NCBI RefSeq assembly: GCF_004138325.1
Contig: NZ_SBLB01000003.1
Location: forward strand, 310,001-374,000
Direction: 5' to 3'
Length of the DNA: 64,000 nucleotides
Origin: Spirosoma sordidisoli
GTDB taxonomy: Bacteria > Bacteroidota > Bacteroidia > Cytophagales > Spirosomataceae
This document shows, piece by piece, positions 34,902 through 42,390 of this stretch. The position numbers and the translations under genes are program-made. The stretch's first letter is position 1, and each line of letters begins with the position of its first letter. The notes under the pieces were generated by a model that saw only the letters and a program-made list of their open reading frames with translations, was not told the DNA's origin and did not search any database.

Positions 34902-35654
34902 ATGATGCGCACCTTACTCTCTTTTCTCTGCTGTTTTATCGGCTACGCCCTCGTGCAGGCCCAAGCGGTTCCGAAGCCCAGACTGACCGTTACGCCCCTG
35001 AATGAGCGGGTATACGTTCATGTTACCTACAATGTCTACCAGAACAGCGTTGTCCCCTCAAACGGACTGATCATCAAAACGAACGATGGTGTCGTGCTGG
35101 TCGATACGGGCTGGGATAGCGATGGAAATACGGATAATACCGAGGATCTGCTGCGGTGGGTGGCCGATAGTCTGCACCAGCCAATCCGGCTATGTATAGT
35201 CACTCACGCGCATGAGGATCGGGTGGGCGGCATCAGTGCACTCCGCAAAGCCGGAATTCGGGTAGTCAGTACTCCGCTCACAGCCCAAAAATCCGTCAAG
35301 CTGGGTTACGAAGCCCCCGAAGCGGTTTTGTCTAATGACACGACCCTGAATATCGGGCAGGAACCCATCCACTGCTATTTTCCGGGCGAGGGGCACACCA
35401 GCGATAATATTGTGGTCTGGCTACCCAACCAGCAGATTCTGCACGGGGGCTGCTTTGTTAAAAGTGTGGCCGCCTTCGGTATGGGGAATGTAGCCGACGC
35501 GAACCTGAACGCCTGGGCCTCGTCCGTCCGCAACGTCATGAATCGATTTGGATCAGCCCGAATCGTTGTACCGGGGCACGACAGTTGGGGCGACACCCAA
35601 TCACTCGAGCATACCCTTCGTCTGCTGGAGAAACATGCTGCAGCCCGGCACTGA
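34902..35654 (+). CDS. Subclass B1 metallo-beta-lactamase homologue
   Basis: The 250-residue protein has a signal peptide (about 1-20, ending ALVQA-QA). All B1 zinc ligands are visible: H102, H104 and D106 in THAHEDRVGG, H165 in GEGHTSDN, C184 in GGCFVKS and H226 in VPGHDSWG. The conserved lysine three residues after the cysteine (K187) and the GNVADANLNAW segment, which in known enzymes holds the active-site asparagine loop, are also there. B1 enzymes hydrolyse carbapenems, penicillins and cephalosporins, and chromosomal B1 genes are common in Bacteroidota. Activity is not proven by sequence. The gene is isolated, with a near-consensus TATTTTTA at 34871-34878 upstream. An ATG three bases later is an equal start. 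Confidence 0.9.
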   Translation: MMRTLLSFLCCFIGYALVQAQAVPKPRLTVTPLNERVYVHVTYNVYQNSVVPSNGLIIKTNDGVVLVDTGWDSDGNTDNTEDLLRWVADSLHQPIRLCIVTHAHEDRVGGISALRKAGIRVVSTPLTAQKSVKLGYEAPEAVLSNDTTLNIGQEPIHCYFPGEGHTSDNIVVWLPNQQILHGGCFVKSVAAFGMGNVADANLNAWASSVRNVMNRFGSARIVVPGHDSWGDTQSLEHTLRLLEKHAAARH

Positions 35655-35708
35655 TCTGGTCGCTGACCGATTCGTTCGATTCCTTTATTTTCTGCCACTT
35701 CCCGCAAT

Positions 35709-36551
35709 ATGCAACCCCTTCCTCCCATCGAGACCGTTGACTTATTTCCCATCCTCAACGATCATTTGCTCGATCTGCTCCGAAGGCTGGCTCCCGACGA
35801 CTGGCAGCGACCCACCGTATGCAAAGGCTGGACGGTAAAAGACATTGTGTCACACATTGTCGATGGCAACTGGCGCCGGATCACCCTGTATCGGGATCAC
35901 TATCAGTCGCCTGAACTACCGGTGATCGACTCGTACGAGAGCCTGGTCAAGTACCTGAATCAATTGAACCAGGACTGGGTCGTAGCGACCCGGCGGCTGA
36001 GTCCTGCCATCCTGATTGACTGGCTGGCCCAGACGGGCCCGGTTGTGTATGAGCTGTTCAAACAGCAGCCCCCTTTCGAAGCCGCCCCTTTCCCGGTAGC
36101 CTGGGCAGGCGAAGAAACTTCCCTGAACTGGTTTCACATAGCCCGGGAATATACCGAGCTGTGGCACCATCAGCAGCAGATCAGGCTGGCCCTCGATCAG
36201 ACAGATGTACTGATGTCGGCCGAACTCCATCATCCGCTGCTGGACACGTTCATGCGGGCCTTGCCCCATACCTTCCGCCACGTCAGCGCCCAGCCGGGCA
36301 CCCTCGTTACCGTTACGGTTACCGGACCCGGCGGGGATACCTGGTATTTGCTTCGCCAGGATACGCAGTGGGCACTCGTTCAGGGGGCTGGCAGTCTGCA
36401 ACCCGCGGCAGCCGTGAAGCTGGACGGAGCTATAGCCTGGCGGTTGTTCACCAAGGGCTTGTTGGCCGATGACGCACGGCCCTATCTATCCGTATCCGGC
36501 GATCAGACCCTGGGCACCCCGATTCTACGGATGCTCTCCGTAATGGCCTGA
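35709..36551 (+). CDS. DinB/maleylpyruvate-isomerase-N family protein
   Basis: The 280-residue protein shows the four-helix DinB-like fold of the maleylpyruvate isomerase N-terminal family (TIGR03083). Characteristic are DDWQRPTVCKGWTVKDIVSHIVDGNWRR with the first metal histidine (H49-H50 region) and YTELWHHQQQIRLAL with two further histidines. A C-terminal domain of about 90 residues (TVTVTGPGGDTWYLL, RLFTKGLLADDARPYL) resembles the SCP2-like part of that family. Members use metal and, in actinobacteria, mycothiol; here the thiol partner is unknown. It follows the beta-lactamase gene by 54 bases on the same strand and could be cotranscribed. Confidence 0.82.
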   Translation: MQPLPPIETVDLFPILNDHLLDLLRRLAPDDWQRPTVCKGWTVKDIVSHIVDGNWRRITLYRDHYQSPELPVIDSYESLVKYLNQLNQDWVVATRRLSPAILIDWLAQTGPVVYELFKQQPPFEAAPFPVAWAGEETSLNWFHIAREYTELWHHQQQIRLALDQTDVLMSAELHHPLLDTFMRALPHTFRHVSAQPGTLVTVTVTGPGGDTWYLLRQDTQWALVQGAGSLQPAAAVKLDGAIAWRLFTKGLLADDARPYLSVSGDQTLGTPILRMLSVMA

Positions 36552-36589
36552 CCTAACGATTGCGGCAGAACGGCCGACTAGCGGAGCAC

Positions 36590-36781
36590 ACAAAATAAGA
36601 GGAGCTGTTGTGATAACGAAGGCCGGTCAGGAACGCCATAACATCCAGTTGCATGACCAACTAGCGGCAAAACCGGATAGATGATCAACAACCGGATCAG
36701 CACTTCGAGCATGAACTCGCCAGAGGCTAACCCGAATACAATCCGCTCCCAGTCGACGAGGTGAATCGCTTATTTTTTCAT
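36590..36781 (-). pseudogene. Decayed DUF421-family membrane protein gene (5' part)
   Basis: On the minus strand an ATG at 36781 is followed by AAA AAA and then TAA. The frame reopens at once with AIHLVDWERIVFGLASGEF, then MLEVLIRLLIIYPVLPLV, which matches the N-terminal helix pattern of DUF421 proteins (acidic-aromatic DWERI.FG, then a hydrophobic LLEV.IR.LIIY). After about 40 codons the family similarity stops: the glycine-lysine-arginine turn and the rest of the usual 150-240 residues are absent, and only a faint MQLDVMAFLTGL-like trace remains in another frame. Premature stop plus truncation mark it as a pseudogene. It fills the otherwise gene-free 36552-36854. Confidence 0.6.
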
Positions 36782-36854
36782 AATGATTTCGGCAGTACCT
36801 CCAGGCTAACCAGCAGGCCGGAGTTTGGTTAAAACTTCGGCCTGCCGGTTAGCA

Positions 36855-38897
36855 TCAGGACGTAATCAGCCGGGCCGACATGGGGGCAGGGTTGGCCAGA
36901 TGATAAGCTTCATGTCCCTGACCGTAGAGTACCATCGACTCGCCCGGCACCTCTATCCCACTATCGCTGAAGACAGTGGCAGGTGCCTTGCTGATTTTCT
37001 GCGCATCGGGACCCTGCCATGATTGATCGGCCGAGTCGAACAGTTTTTGCCATTCGCCCTCGCCCGGCATCCGGATCATTCGCGGCTTGTCGGCAAAATT
37101 CATTAAGCAAAGTACCTGCTGATCGCCATGCCAGCGGTGCAGCACCAGGGTATGGTTGTCTTCGTCAGGAATGACAGCCACCTGTCTCCGACTCAGGGTA
37201 TGCAGGGCCGGCAGCTGTTGACGCAACGCAATCAGGTGCTGGTAGTACCGCAGCAGCGTCCGGTGGGGTTCCTGTTCCAGCAGGTGCCATTGCAGTTTGG
37301 TTTGCCGGAAGGTTTTTCCGCTCTGCGGGTCTGGCATGTCGTTTCCGGTGTAGAACGAAGCGAACTCCTCCCGTCGGCCCGCCCGGACGGACTCGATCAG
37401 CTCAGGATCCGAGTGATGGACAAAGTAGAAGAACGGATTGGTTTCGCCCCACTCTTCGCCCATAAACAGCATCGGGATAAACGGACTGACCAAAACGGCC
37501 CCGGCCATCAGTTTAAGCCTGTCGAAGCTAAACAGCTGACTGGAGCGCTCCCCCCCTTTCCGGTTGCCCACCTGGTCGTGGTTTTGGGAAAAAACAATAA
37601 ACTGATAGCCAGGGTGCTGCCCGAGCTTACGGCCGAAGCGCTTCTGCCGGACCCAGGAAAACTGCCCATCGTAGGCATAGGCGTCGATGTAGGATTTGGC
37701 TAGGTGATAGATCCGGTCAAAATCGGCATAATACCCCGTTCGCTCTTCGCCCACGCTCACCCGCAGGGAGTGGTGAAACTCATCGATCCATTGGGCATCC
37801 ATCCCATAGCCCTGCTCGGCCAGCGGACTGATCACCCGCGGGTCGTTGAGGTCACTTTCCACAATCAGGTAATACGTGCGCCCGGTCTGGGCCGACAGCG
37901 CATCGACCTGTTGCCGAAGCTCACTCAGGATATGCGTAGGGCTAAAGTCCTTGATGGCGTGAACGGCATCCAGCCGCAGGGCATCGATGTGAAAATCCCG
38001 GAACCACATCAGCGCATTTTCGATCACGTACCGGCGGACGCCGTCGCACCAGGTGTCATCGAAATTGACGGCCTTGCCCCAGGGCGTGTGATACAGGCTG
38101 GTCAGATAAGGTCCAAAATCGGTCAGGTAGTTGCCTTCGGGACCAAAGTGGTTGTAGACCACATCCAGTACCACCGCCATGCCCCGGTAATGGCAGGCAT
38201 CGACCAGGTGCTGCAGCGCCCGGGCGCCCCCGTAGGCGTTATGTACGGCGTAGCTGTACACGCCGTCATAGCCCCAGTTGCGCTCCCCCGAAAACTGGGC
38301 CACCGGCATGATCTCGATGGCGTTTATGCCAAGCGACTTCAGGTAATCGAGCTTCTCCTCCAGCGCGGCAAAGGTACCCTCGGGGGTAAAGGAGCCGGTA
38401 TGGATTTCGTAAAGTATATAACTCGACAGCGGAGGGTTCACCCAGCTCTGGTCTTCCCAGTAAAAGGAGCCGGTATCTACCGCCTGCGAAGGCCCATGCA
38501 CCCCGTCGGGCTGGGCTAGTGAGGCCGGGTCAGGCCGGTCGAGGTCCTGCTCGCTCTGGTCCGGCATTTCCAGCGCCGATCCATCCAGATCGGGCTCTTT
38601 TTGGGGGTCGGTATTCCGCAGCCGAAAGGTGTATCGATCGCCCGGCCGGATCTGATCAGTACGCAGATGCCAGTAGCCATACGCTTCTTTGTTCAAAGGA
38701 ACGGGATCCGGTTGTTGCTCAATACAAATGGATACCTGCGTAGCCAGGGGTGCCCATACCAGCACGTCGGCCTCACCATCGGCGGGAAAGCTAACGCCCA
38801 GTAAGCGACGTTTTGTTGTTAGCGGGTACAGATGCCGCGCATCTTTGGTACGCGGACCAACACGTACCGACACGGCTGAATTTATTGACTGATTCAT
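36855..38897 (-). CDS. treZ: Malto-oligosyltrehalose trehalohydrolase
   Basis: This GH13 enzyme releases trehalose from the end of maltooligosyltrehalose, the second step of the TreY/TreZ path. From the ATG at 38897 (MNQSINSAVSVRVG) it has 680 residues; upstream ATGs at 38918 and 39074 are less likely. An N-terminal CBM48-like domain (DVLVWAPLATQVSI, GYWHLR) precedes the catalytic barrel with AVVLDVVYNHFGPEGNYL, the nucleophile region LRLDAVHAIKDF, acid/base E in LIVESDLNDPRV and the third carboxylate in FSQNHDQVGNR. A C-terminal beta domain ends the chain. The ERNWGYDGV motif is typical for TreZ. No treY lies in this window, so its partner must be elsewhere or missing. Confidence 0.93.
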   Translation of the reverse strand: MNQSINSAVSVRVGPRTKDARHLYPLTTKRRLLGVSFPADGEADVLVWAPLATQVSICIEQQPDPVPLNKEAYGYWHLRTDQIRPGDRYTFRLRNTDPQKEPDLDGSALEMPDQSEQDLDRPDPASLAQPDGVHGPSQAVDTGSFYWEDQSWVNPPLSSYILYEIHTGSFTPEGTFAALEEKLDYLKSLGINAIEIMPVAQFSGERNWGYDGVYSYAVHNAYGGARALQHLVDACHYRGMAVVLDVVYNHFGPEGNYLTDFGPYLTSLYHTPWGKAVNFDDTWCDGVRRYVIENALMWFRDFHIDALRLDAVHAIKDFSPTHILSELRQQVDALSAQTGRTYYLIVESDLNDPRVISPLAEQGYGMDAQWIDEFHHSLRVSVGEERTGYYADFDRIYHLAKSYIDAYAYDGQFSWVRQKRFGRKLGQHPGYQFIVFSQNHDQVGNRKGGERSSQLFSFDRLKLMAGAVLVSPFIPMLFMGEEWGETNPFFYFVHHSDPELIESVRAGRREEFASFYTGNDMPDPQSGKTFRQTKLQWHLLEQEPHRTLLRYYQHLIALRQQLPALHTLSRRQVAVIPDEDNHTLVLHRWHGDQQVLCLMNFADKPRMIRMPGEGEWQKLFDSADQSWQGPDAQKISKAPATVFSDSGIEVPGESMVLYGQGHEAYHLANPAPMSARLITS

Positions 38898-39255
38898 ACA
38901 TTGTGGTGGTATAGTCATTTTCGGATTCACCCCAAACATGATGGACGACAGTGTTGCAGATAACGACTGCCTGTTTCCCCATGAACTGGCGTGAGCGGTC
39001 AGTGCCATACCCTGATTAAAGTTTGTCGAGCCAGGCAGCAACCGCCAGCTGGCTCGACAGATAATAGTTGTCAACGTTGAGCGGCCTGCTGGTTTACCTC
39101 GACAGCGAGGTTGTTTAACGGCTTTCGTCTAACCAGCAGGGCCAGTCTCCATAAAAACGAATCGACCGGATTCCATCTTTATACAGGCTGGCCCTCTATT
39201 CCTGGAAATACCTTCTACGCTTCGATCGCTGACGGCCCAGCTACTGGGCTGTCAA
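38898..39255. other. Gene-free stretch with nested hairpins
   Basis: No gene is visible in these 358 bases. Hairpin A pairs 39024-39034 with 39049-39059 (TGTCGAGCCAG, perfect). Hairpin B pairs 39085-39094 with 39131-39140 (CCTGCTGGTT, perfect) and encloses a smaller one, 39097-39101 with 39106-39110. A third, 39231-39240 with 39244-39253, sits at the stop of the next minus-strand gene and may be its terminator. No T-runs follow A or B. A structured RNA or a decayed mobile fragment are the options. Confidence 0.45.
39231..39253 (-). terminator. Hairpin at the end of the Zn-ADH/membrane-protein unit
   Basis: GACGGCCCAG at 39231-39240 pairs with CTGGGCTGTC at 39244-39253 with one G-T pair. It lies directly after the stop codon of the 164-residue protein gene. 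A T-run is not clear. Confidence 0.4.
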
Positions 39256-39750
39256 TTACGATAGCGCGTTTTTACGATTTCTGAACAGCACGACAACCGC
39301 CGTAGTAATCAAAGCACCCACCACGACCGTCTGCACCAGGGCTTTCTGATTGTACTTCCAGTCGGCTTTCATGCCTTTTTCGGCGAAGATATTCGGTACG
39401 TGGCCCCGTTTGAAGTCATCCAGAATACCTTCTACCACGTTGACGCGGTCAGCCACCAGCAAGGGCAGCCAGTGACCGTAGCTCGACTCACTGTATCGGA
39501 ACGCGAACCGCCGTATCTGACCACTAAGTCCCTGGGGCGGAACCGAGGTTCCGAAAACAGCGCTTACGTTGGGGCGCTCGATCGAGCGCAGTATTTCGAT
39601 ATCTTCCGGTTGCTGCGCGGGCCGCTCCCAGGTATAGCCCTTCTGCTCCTCGTCGGTGCGGTGCTTCATGGGGTAGGTCGGATCGTTCTTCGGGTCCGCG
39701 TCGATTCCCCATCCGGGTATGTGTGTGTATTTGGCTGCTAAGTTCTCCAT
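39256..39750 (-). CDS. Membrane-anchored protein of unknown function paired with a zinc dehydrogenase
   Basis: The 164-residue product starts MENLAAKYTHIPGWGIDADP, continues with a Pro/Asp-rich region (KNDPTYPMKHRTDEEQ) and a globular part (RRFAFRYSESSYGHWLPLLVADR) and ends in a single C-terminal hydrophobic helix (about 136-155, LVQTVVVGALITTAVVVLF) followed by basic RNRKNALS. It should therefore be tail-anchored with its body in the cytoplasm. The next gene, a zinc alcohol dehydrogenase on the same strand, ends 12 bases upstream, so the two are one operon. I recall homologues with the same N-terminus beside dehydrogenases in other phyla; this needs a search. It might tether the enzyme to the membrane. 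Confidence 0.7.
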   Translation of the reverse strand: MENLAAKYTHIPGWGIDADPKNDPTYPMKHRTDEEQKGYTWERPAQQPEDIEILRSIERPNVSAVFGTSVPPQGLSGQIRRFAFRYSESSYGHWLPLLVADRVNVVEGILDDFKRGHVPNIFAEKGMKADWKYNQKALVQTVVVGALITTAVVVLFRNRKNALS

Positions 39751-39762
39751 GGTCGTTCTGGA

Positions 39763-40917
39763 TTATGATCGGGCTGAGGGTGGAATAAGAACCGGTTTGA
39801 TGCAGTTGTCGAGCTTGGCCGAGAAAATATGGTATGCTTCGGCAACCTCCTCCAGCGGTACGCGATGGGTAATAATCGCTTTTGGGTTGATCCGTCCCTG
39901 CTGGATATGATCGATCAGCCGGGGTAGTAAGCGCTTCACCGAGGTCTGATTAGCCCGGATCGTAAGGCCTTTATTGACCACGTTACCGATCGGCACCAGG
40001 TTATCCGTAGGCCCGTATACCCCAACGATCGAAACGATACCGCCTTTCTTTACCGAGTTGATGGCCCAGTGCAGCGCGGTGGCCGAACCAGCCTGCAGCA
40101 GCGTTTTCCGGCCCGTTATGGTTTGCATGGCATTACCGGCAGCCTCGGCTCCTACGGCGTCGATACAGACGTCGGCGCCCAGCCAGTCGGTCAGCTTCTT
40201 GACAAACACAACCACATCGTCGACCTCCCGAAAATTATACACCTCGCACTGAGCGTAGTTACGCACAAATTCCAGTCGGTACTCGACATGGTCGAAGACG
40301 ATGACCCGGCCCGCCCCGAACAGCCAGGCGGATTTGGCCGCCATAATACCAACCGGACCCGCCCCGAAAATTACCACCGTATCGCCGGGCTGAATACCAC
40401 CCATCTCGGCGGCCTGGTAACCCGTGGGCAGCACGTCGGTCAGCAACACCGCATCGTCGGGGTCCATATCGGGCGGAATCACCGTGGGACCCACGTTGGC
40501 GTAAGGAACCCGAACGTACTCGGCCTGTCCGCCGTCGTAGCCACCGGCCGTGTGCGAATAGCCGAAAATACCTCCCACCGCCGTGGCCTGCGTGTTGGAC
40601 TCGTGGCAGTTGCCGTACAGCCCCTGCTTGCAGAAAGCACATTTCCCGCAGGCAATATTGAACGGTACCAGCACATTGTCGCCCACTTTTACGTTGTGAA
40701 CATCTGGCCCAATTTCTTCAATAACGCCCACGAACTCGTGGCCAAACGTCATACCCACGCGCGTATCGGGCACGTTTCCGTTGTACAGGTGCAGGTCGGA
40801 CCCGCAAATGCAGGAGCGCGTAACCCGAACGATGGCGTCTTCGGGATGCTTTATTTCCGGAAACGGTTTCTGGTCAATACGGACCCGCCGGGGGCCACGA
40901 TAATTCATAGCTAACAT
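39763..40917 (-). CDS. Zinc-dependent alcohol dehydrogenase (formaldehyde-dehydrogenase-like)
   Basis: This 384-residue medium-chain dehydrogenase has the catalytic zinc ligands C38 in CICGSDLH and H60-E61 in FGHEFVG. The structural zinc cysteines are C90, C93, C96 and C104. The coenzyme domain shows GDTVVIFGAGPVGIMAAKSA. It resembles the glutathione-independent formaldehyde dehydrogenase group, of which a clearer member lies at 57.7 kb, so the two may differ in substrate or regulation. The start at 40917 uses MLAMNYRG; the second Met, at 40908, is an alternative. The downstream partner on the same operon is the tail-anchored 164-residue protein. Confidence 0.88.
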   Translation of the reverse strand: MLAMNYRGPRRVRIDQKPFPEIKHPEDAIVRVTRSCICGSDLHLYNGNVPDTRVGMTFGHEFVGVIEEIGPDVHNVKVGDNVLVPFNIACGKCAFCKQGLYGNCHESNTQATAVGGIFGYSHTAGGYDGGQAEYVRVPYANVGPTVIPPDMDPDDAVLLTDVLPTGYQAAEMGGIQPGDTVVIFGAGPVGIMAAKSAWLFGAGRVIVFDHVEYRLEFVRNYAQCEVYNFREVDDVVVFVKKLTDWLGADVCIDAVGAEAAGNAMQTITGRKTLLQAGSATALHWAINSVKKGGIVSIVGVYGPTDNLVPIGNVVNKGLTIRANQTSVKRLLPRLIDHIQQGRINPKAIITHRVPLEEVAEAYHIFSAKLDNCIKPVLIPPSARS

Positions 40918-41046
40918 AAATTCTTCCTTTCTATTTGTGATGGCCAGGCAGGCACAAGACCGGCCCGCTTTATTTCATAGGCCCGAGAGACCGTGGCGAT
41001 TGGCCGCAGTCGGCAGGTGTATGACTATTCTCAACGAATGGCGCTG

Positions 41047-41949
41047 TTAGATGGTAGGCGACCCACCGGTTACCTGTACGGTACTCCCGGTCATGTAGCT
41101 AGAGTCTTCGGAAGCCAGCAAAACATAGATCGGAGCCAGTTCAGCGGGCTGACCGGCGCGCTTGAGTGGTACATCCTGTCCGAACGTTTTTACCTTTTCG
41201 GGGGGCATCGTTGCCGGAATCAGGGGAGTCCAGATCGGGCCCGGTGCTACGCAGTTGACCCGTATGCCTTTCTCCGCCCATACCTGACCGAGGTTGGCCG
41301 TGAAGTTCTGGATAGCCGCCTTCGTAGCTGCATAGGCCAGCAGTATCGGGCTCGGCTTATAGGCATTGACCGACGTGGTGTTGACAACTGTGCTGCCCGG
41401 CTTCAGATGTTCTTCGGCCGCTTTGCAGAGGTGGAACATCGAAAATATGTTGGTACGGAACGTATGGTCCAGCTCTTCGGCGGTGATGTCCTGCAACGAT
41501 TCGTGGGCCATCTGATAGGCTGCGTTGTTGACCAGGATGTCCAGACCACCTAACTCCGCAACCGCCCGGCTGACCAGTTCCTGGCAGTGGGCTTCGTCAC
41601 TGATATCGCCCGGTACCAGCACCGCTTTTCGGCCGGCGTCTTCCACGTAGCGGGCTGTTTCGCGTGCATCTTCCTCTTCGTTCAGGTATGAGATCAGGAC
41701 ATCAGCCCCTTCGCGGGCAAACGCAATAGCCACGGCCCGACCGATGCCGGAGTCACCACCCGTAATCAGGGCTTTGCGGCCGGTTAGTTTTCCCGACCCC
41801 TTGTATGATGTCTCACCATGATCGGCTTTGGGCTGCATGTCGGCTTCTACACCGGGTACGTCCTGTTTCTGATCGGGAAAGGGAGGTTGAGGGTGTTTGG
41901 TGAGTGGGTCTGTCTGCACCTCTTCAGGCGTTCTATCCGTTGTATTCAT
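41047..41949 (-). CDS. General-stress SDR oxidoreductase (YghA/GSP39-like)
   Basis: The 300-residue protein has the N-terminal extension typical of this group (DPLTKHPQPPFPDQKQDVPG, DHGETSYKGSGKL) ahead of a classical SDR core. The NAD(P)-binding motif is ITGGDSGIGRAVA, the structural motif LVNNAAYQ, and the catalytic Ser, Tyr and Lys are in TTSVNAYK...AYAATKAA. The ending LLASEDSSYMTGSTVQVTGG is typical. Related proteins (YghA in Escherichia coli, general stress protein 39 in Bacillus) are stress-induced, with no firmly established substrate. It stands next to the zinc dehydrogenase operon on the same strand. Confidence 0.9.
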   Translation of the reverse strand: MNTTDRTPEEVQTDPLTKHPQPPFPDQKQDVPGVEADMQPKADHGETSYKGSGKLTGRKALITGGDSGIGRAVAIAFAREGADVLISYLNEEEDARETARYVEDAGRKAVLVPGDISDEAHCQELVSRAVAELGGLDILVNNAAYQMAHESLQDITAEELDHTFRTNIFSMFHLCKAAEEHLKPGSTVVNTTSVNAYKPSPILLAYAATKAAIQNFTANLGQVWAEKGIRVNCVAPGPIWTPLIPATMPPEKVKTFGQDVPLKRAGQPAELAPIYVLLASEDSSYMTGSTVQVTGGSPTI

Positions 41950-42337
41950 AACGTTATATCAGTTTAGTCTATAGTATTTATAAACTATAATGATATACTC
42001 TCCCGGAGCCCATACAGTTATCGACCTGCCCTCCTGAGTTAGGCAACGGCCGCCCCCCCTGTCCGGACAGCAAGGGGTCGCAACGGGTTGTTTGGGGGAG
42101 AAATTTAGGTGCATTCTACTAACTCGAATGGCTACCGTTTCGCCCCCCAGCCCCCTAAAGGGGGAGCCCATTCGGCGCGGACGGCTCCCCCTTTAGGGGG
42201 CTGGGGGGTATAAAATACGGTCTCCTCACGGCTTTATCTCCTTATCAACCGACTTGCCCAGCCCCCTAAGAGGTTGCCAGGTTTATCACTTAACCGGAGT
42301 ATACAGCCTGGAAGGGCATCGCCCACCGGCAAAAAAA
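41950..42337. other. Gene-free region with the CCCCCAGCCCCC repeat
   Basis: There is no gene here. The 41950-42000 part is AT-rich and should hold the promoter of the SDR gene. The middle part contains the long inverted repeat at 42143-42208, and a partial copy lies at 42257-42269. Confidence 0.6.
42143..42208. repeat. Perfect inverted repeat with CCCCCAGCCCCCTAAAGGGGG arms
   Basis: The arms 42143-42168 and 42183-42208 are exact inverse complements over 26 bases (ccccccagccccctaaag...), around a 14-base spacer. Each arm itself contains the small palindrome CCCCCTAAAGGGGG. A degenerate single arm (CCCAGCCCCCTAA) lies at 42257-42269. I recall repeats of this type scattered between genes in other Bacteroidota. 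Confidence 0.75.
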
Positions 42338-42373
42338 GAACGCCCGGGGCCTGACATCAGGTCCCGGGCGTTC
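42338..42373 (-). terminator. Terminator of the RND efflux operon
   Basis: GAACGCCCGGG at 42338-42348 pairs perfectly with CCCGGGCGTTC at 42363-42373. The A-run at 42331-42337 becomes the U-run in the minus-strand transcript that comes from the permease gene. Confidence 0.85.
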
Positions 42374-42390
42374 GAACAGCTGTCTGCTGT

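Noticed and set aside
37704-38519. 271-codon open frame on the plus strand inside treZ
   Set aside because: Antisense to the catalytic barrel of treZ, whose motifs are all intact; the product is without recognisable features.
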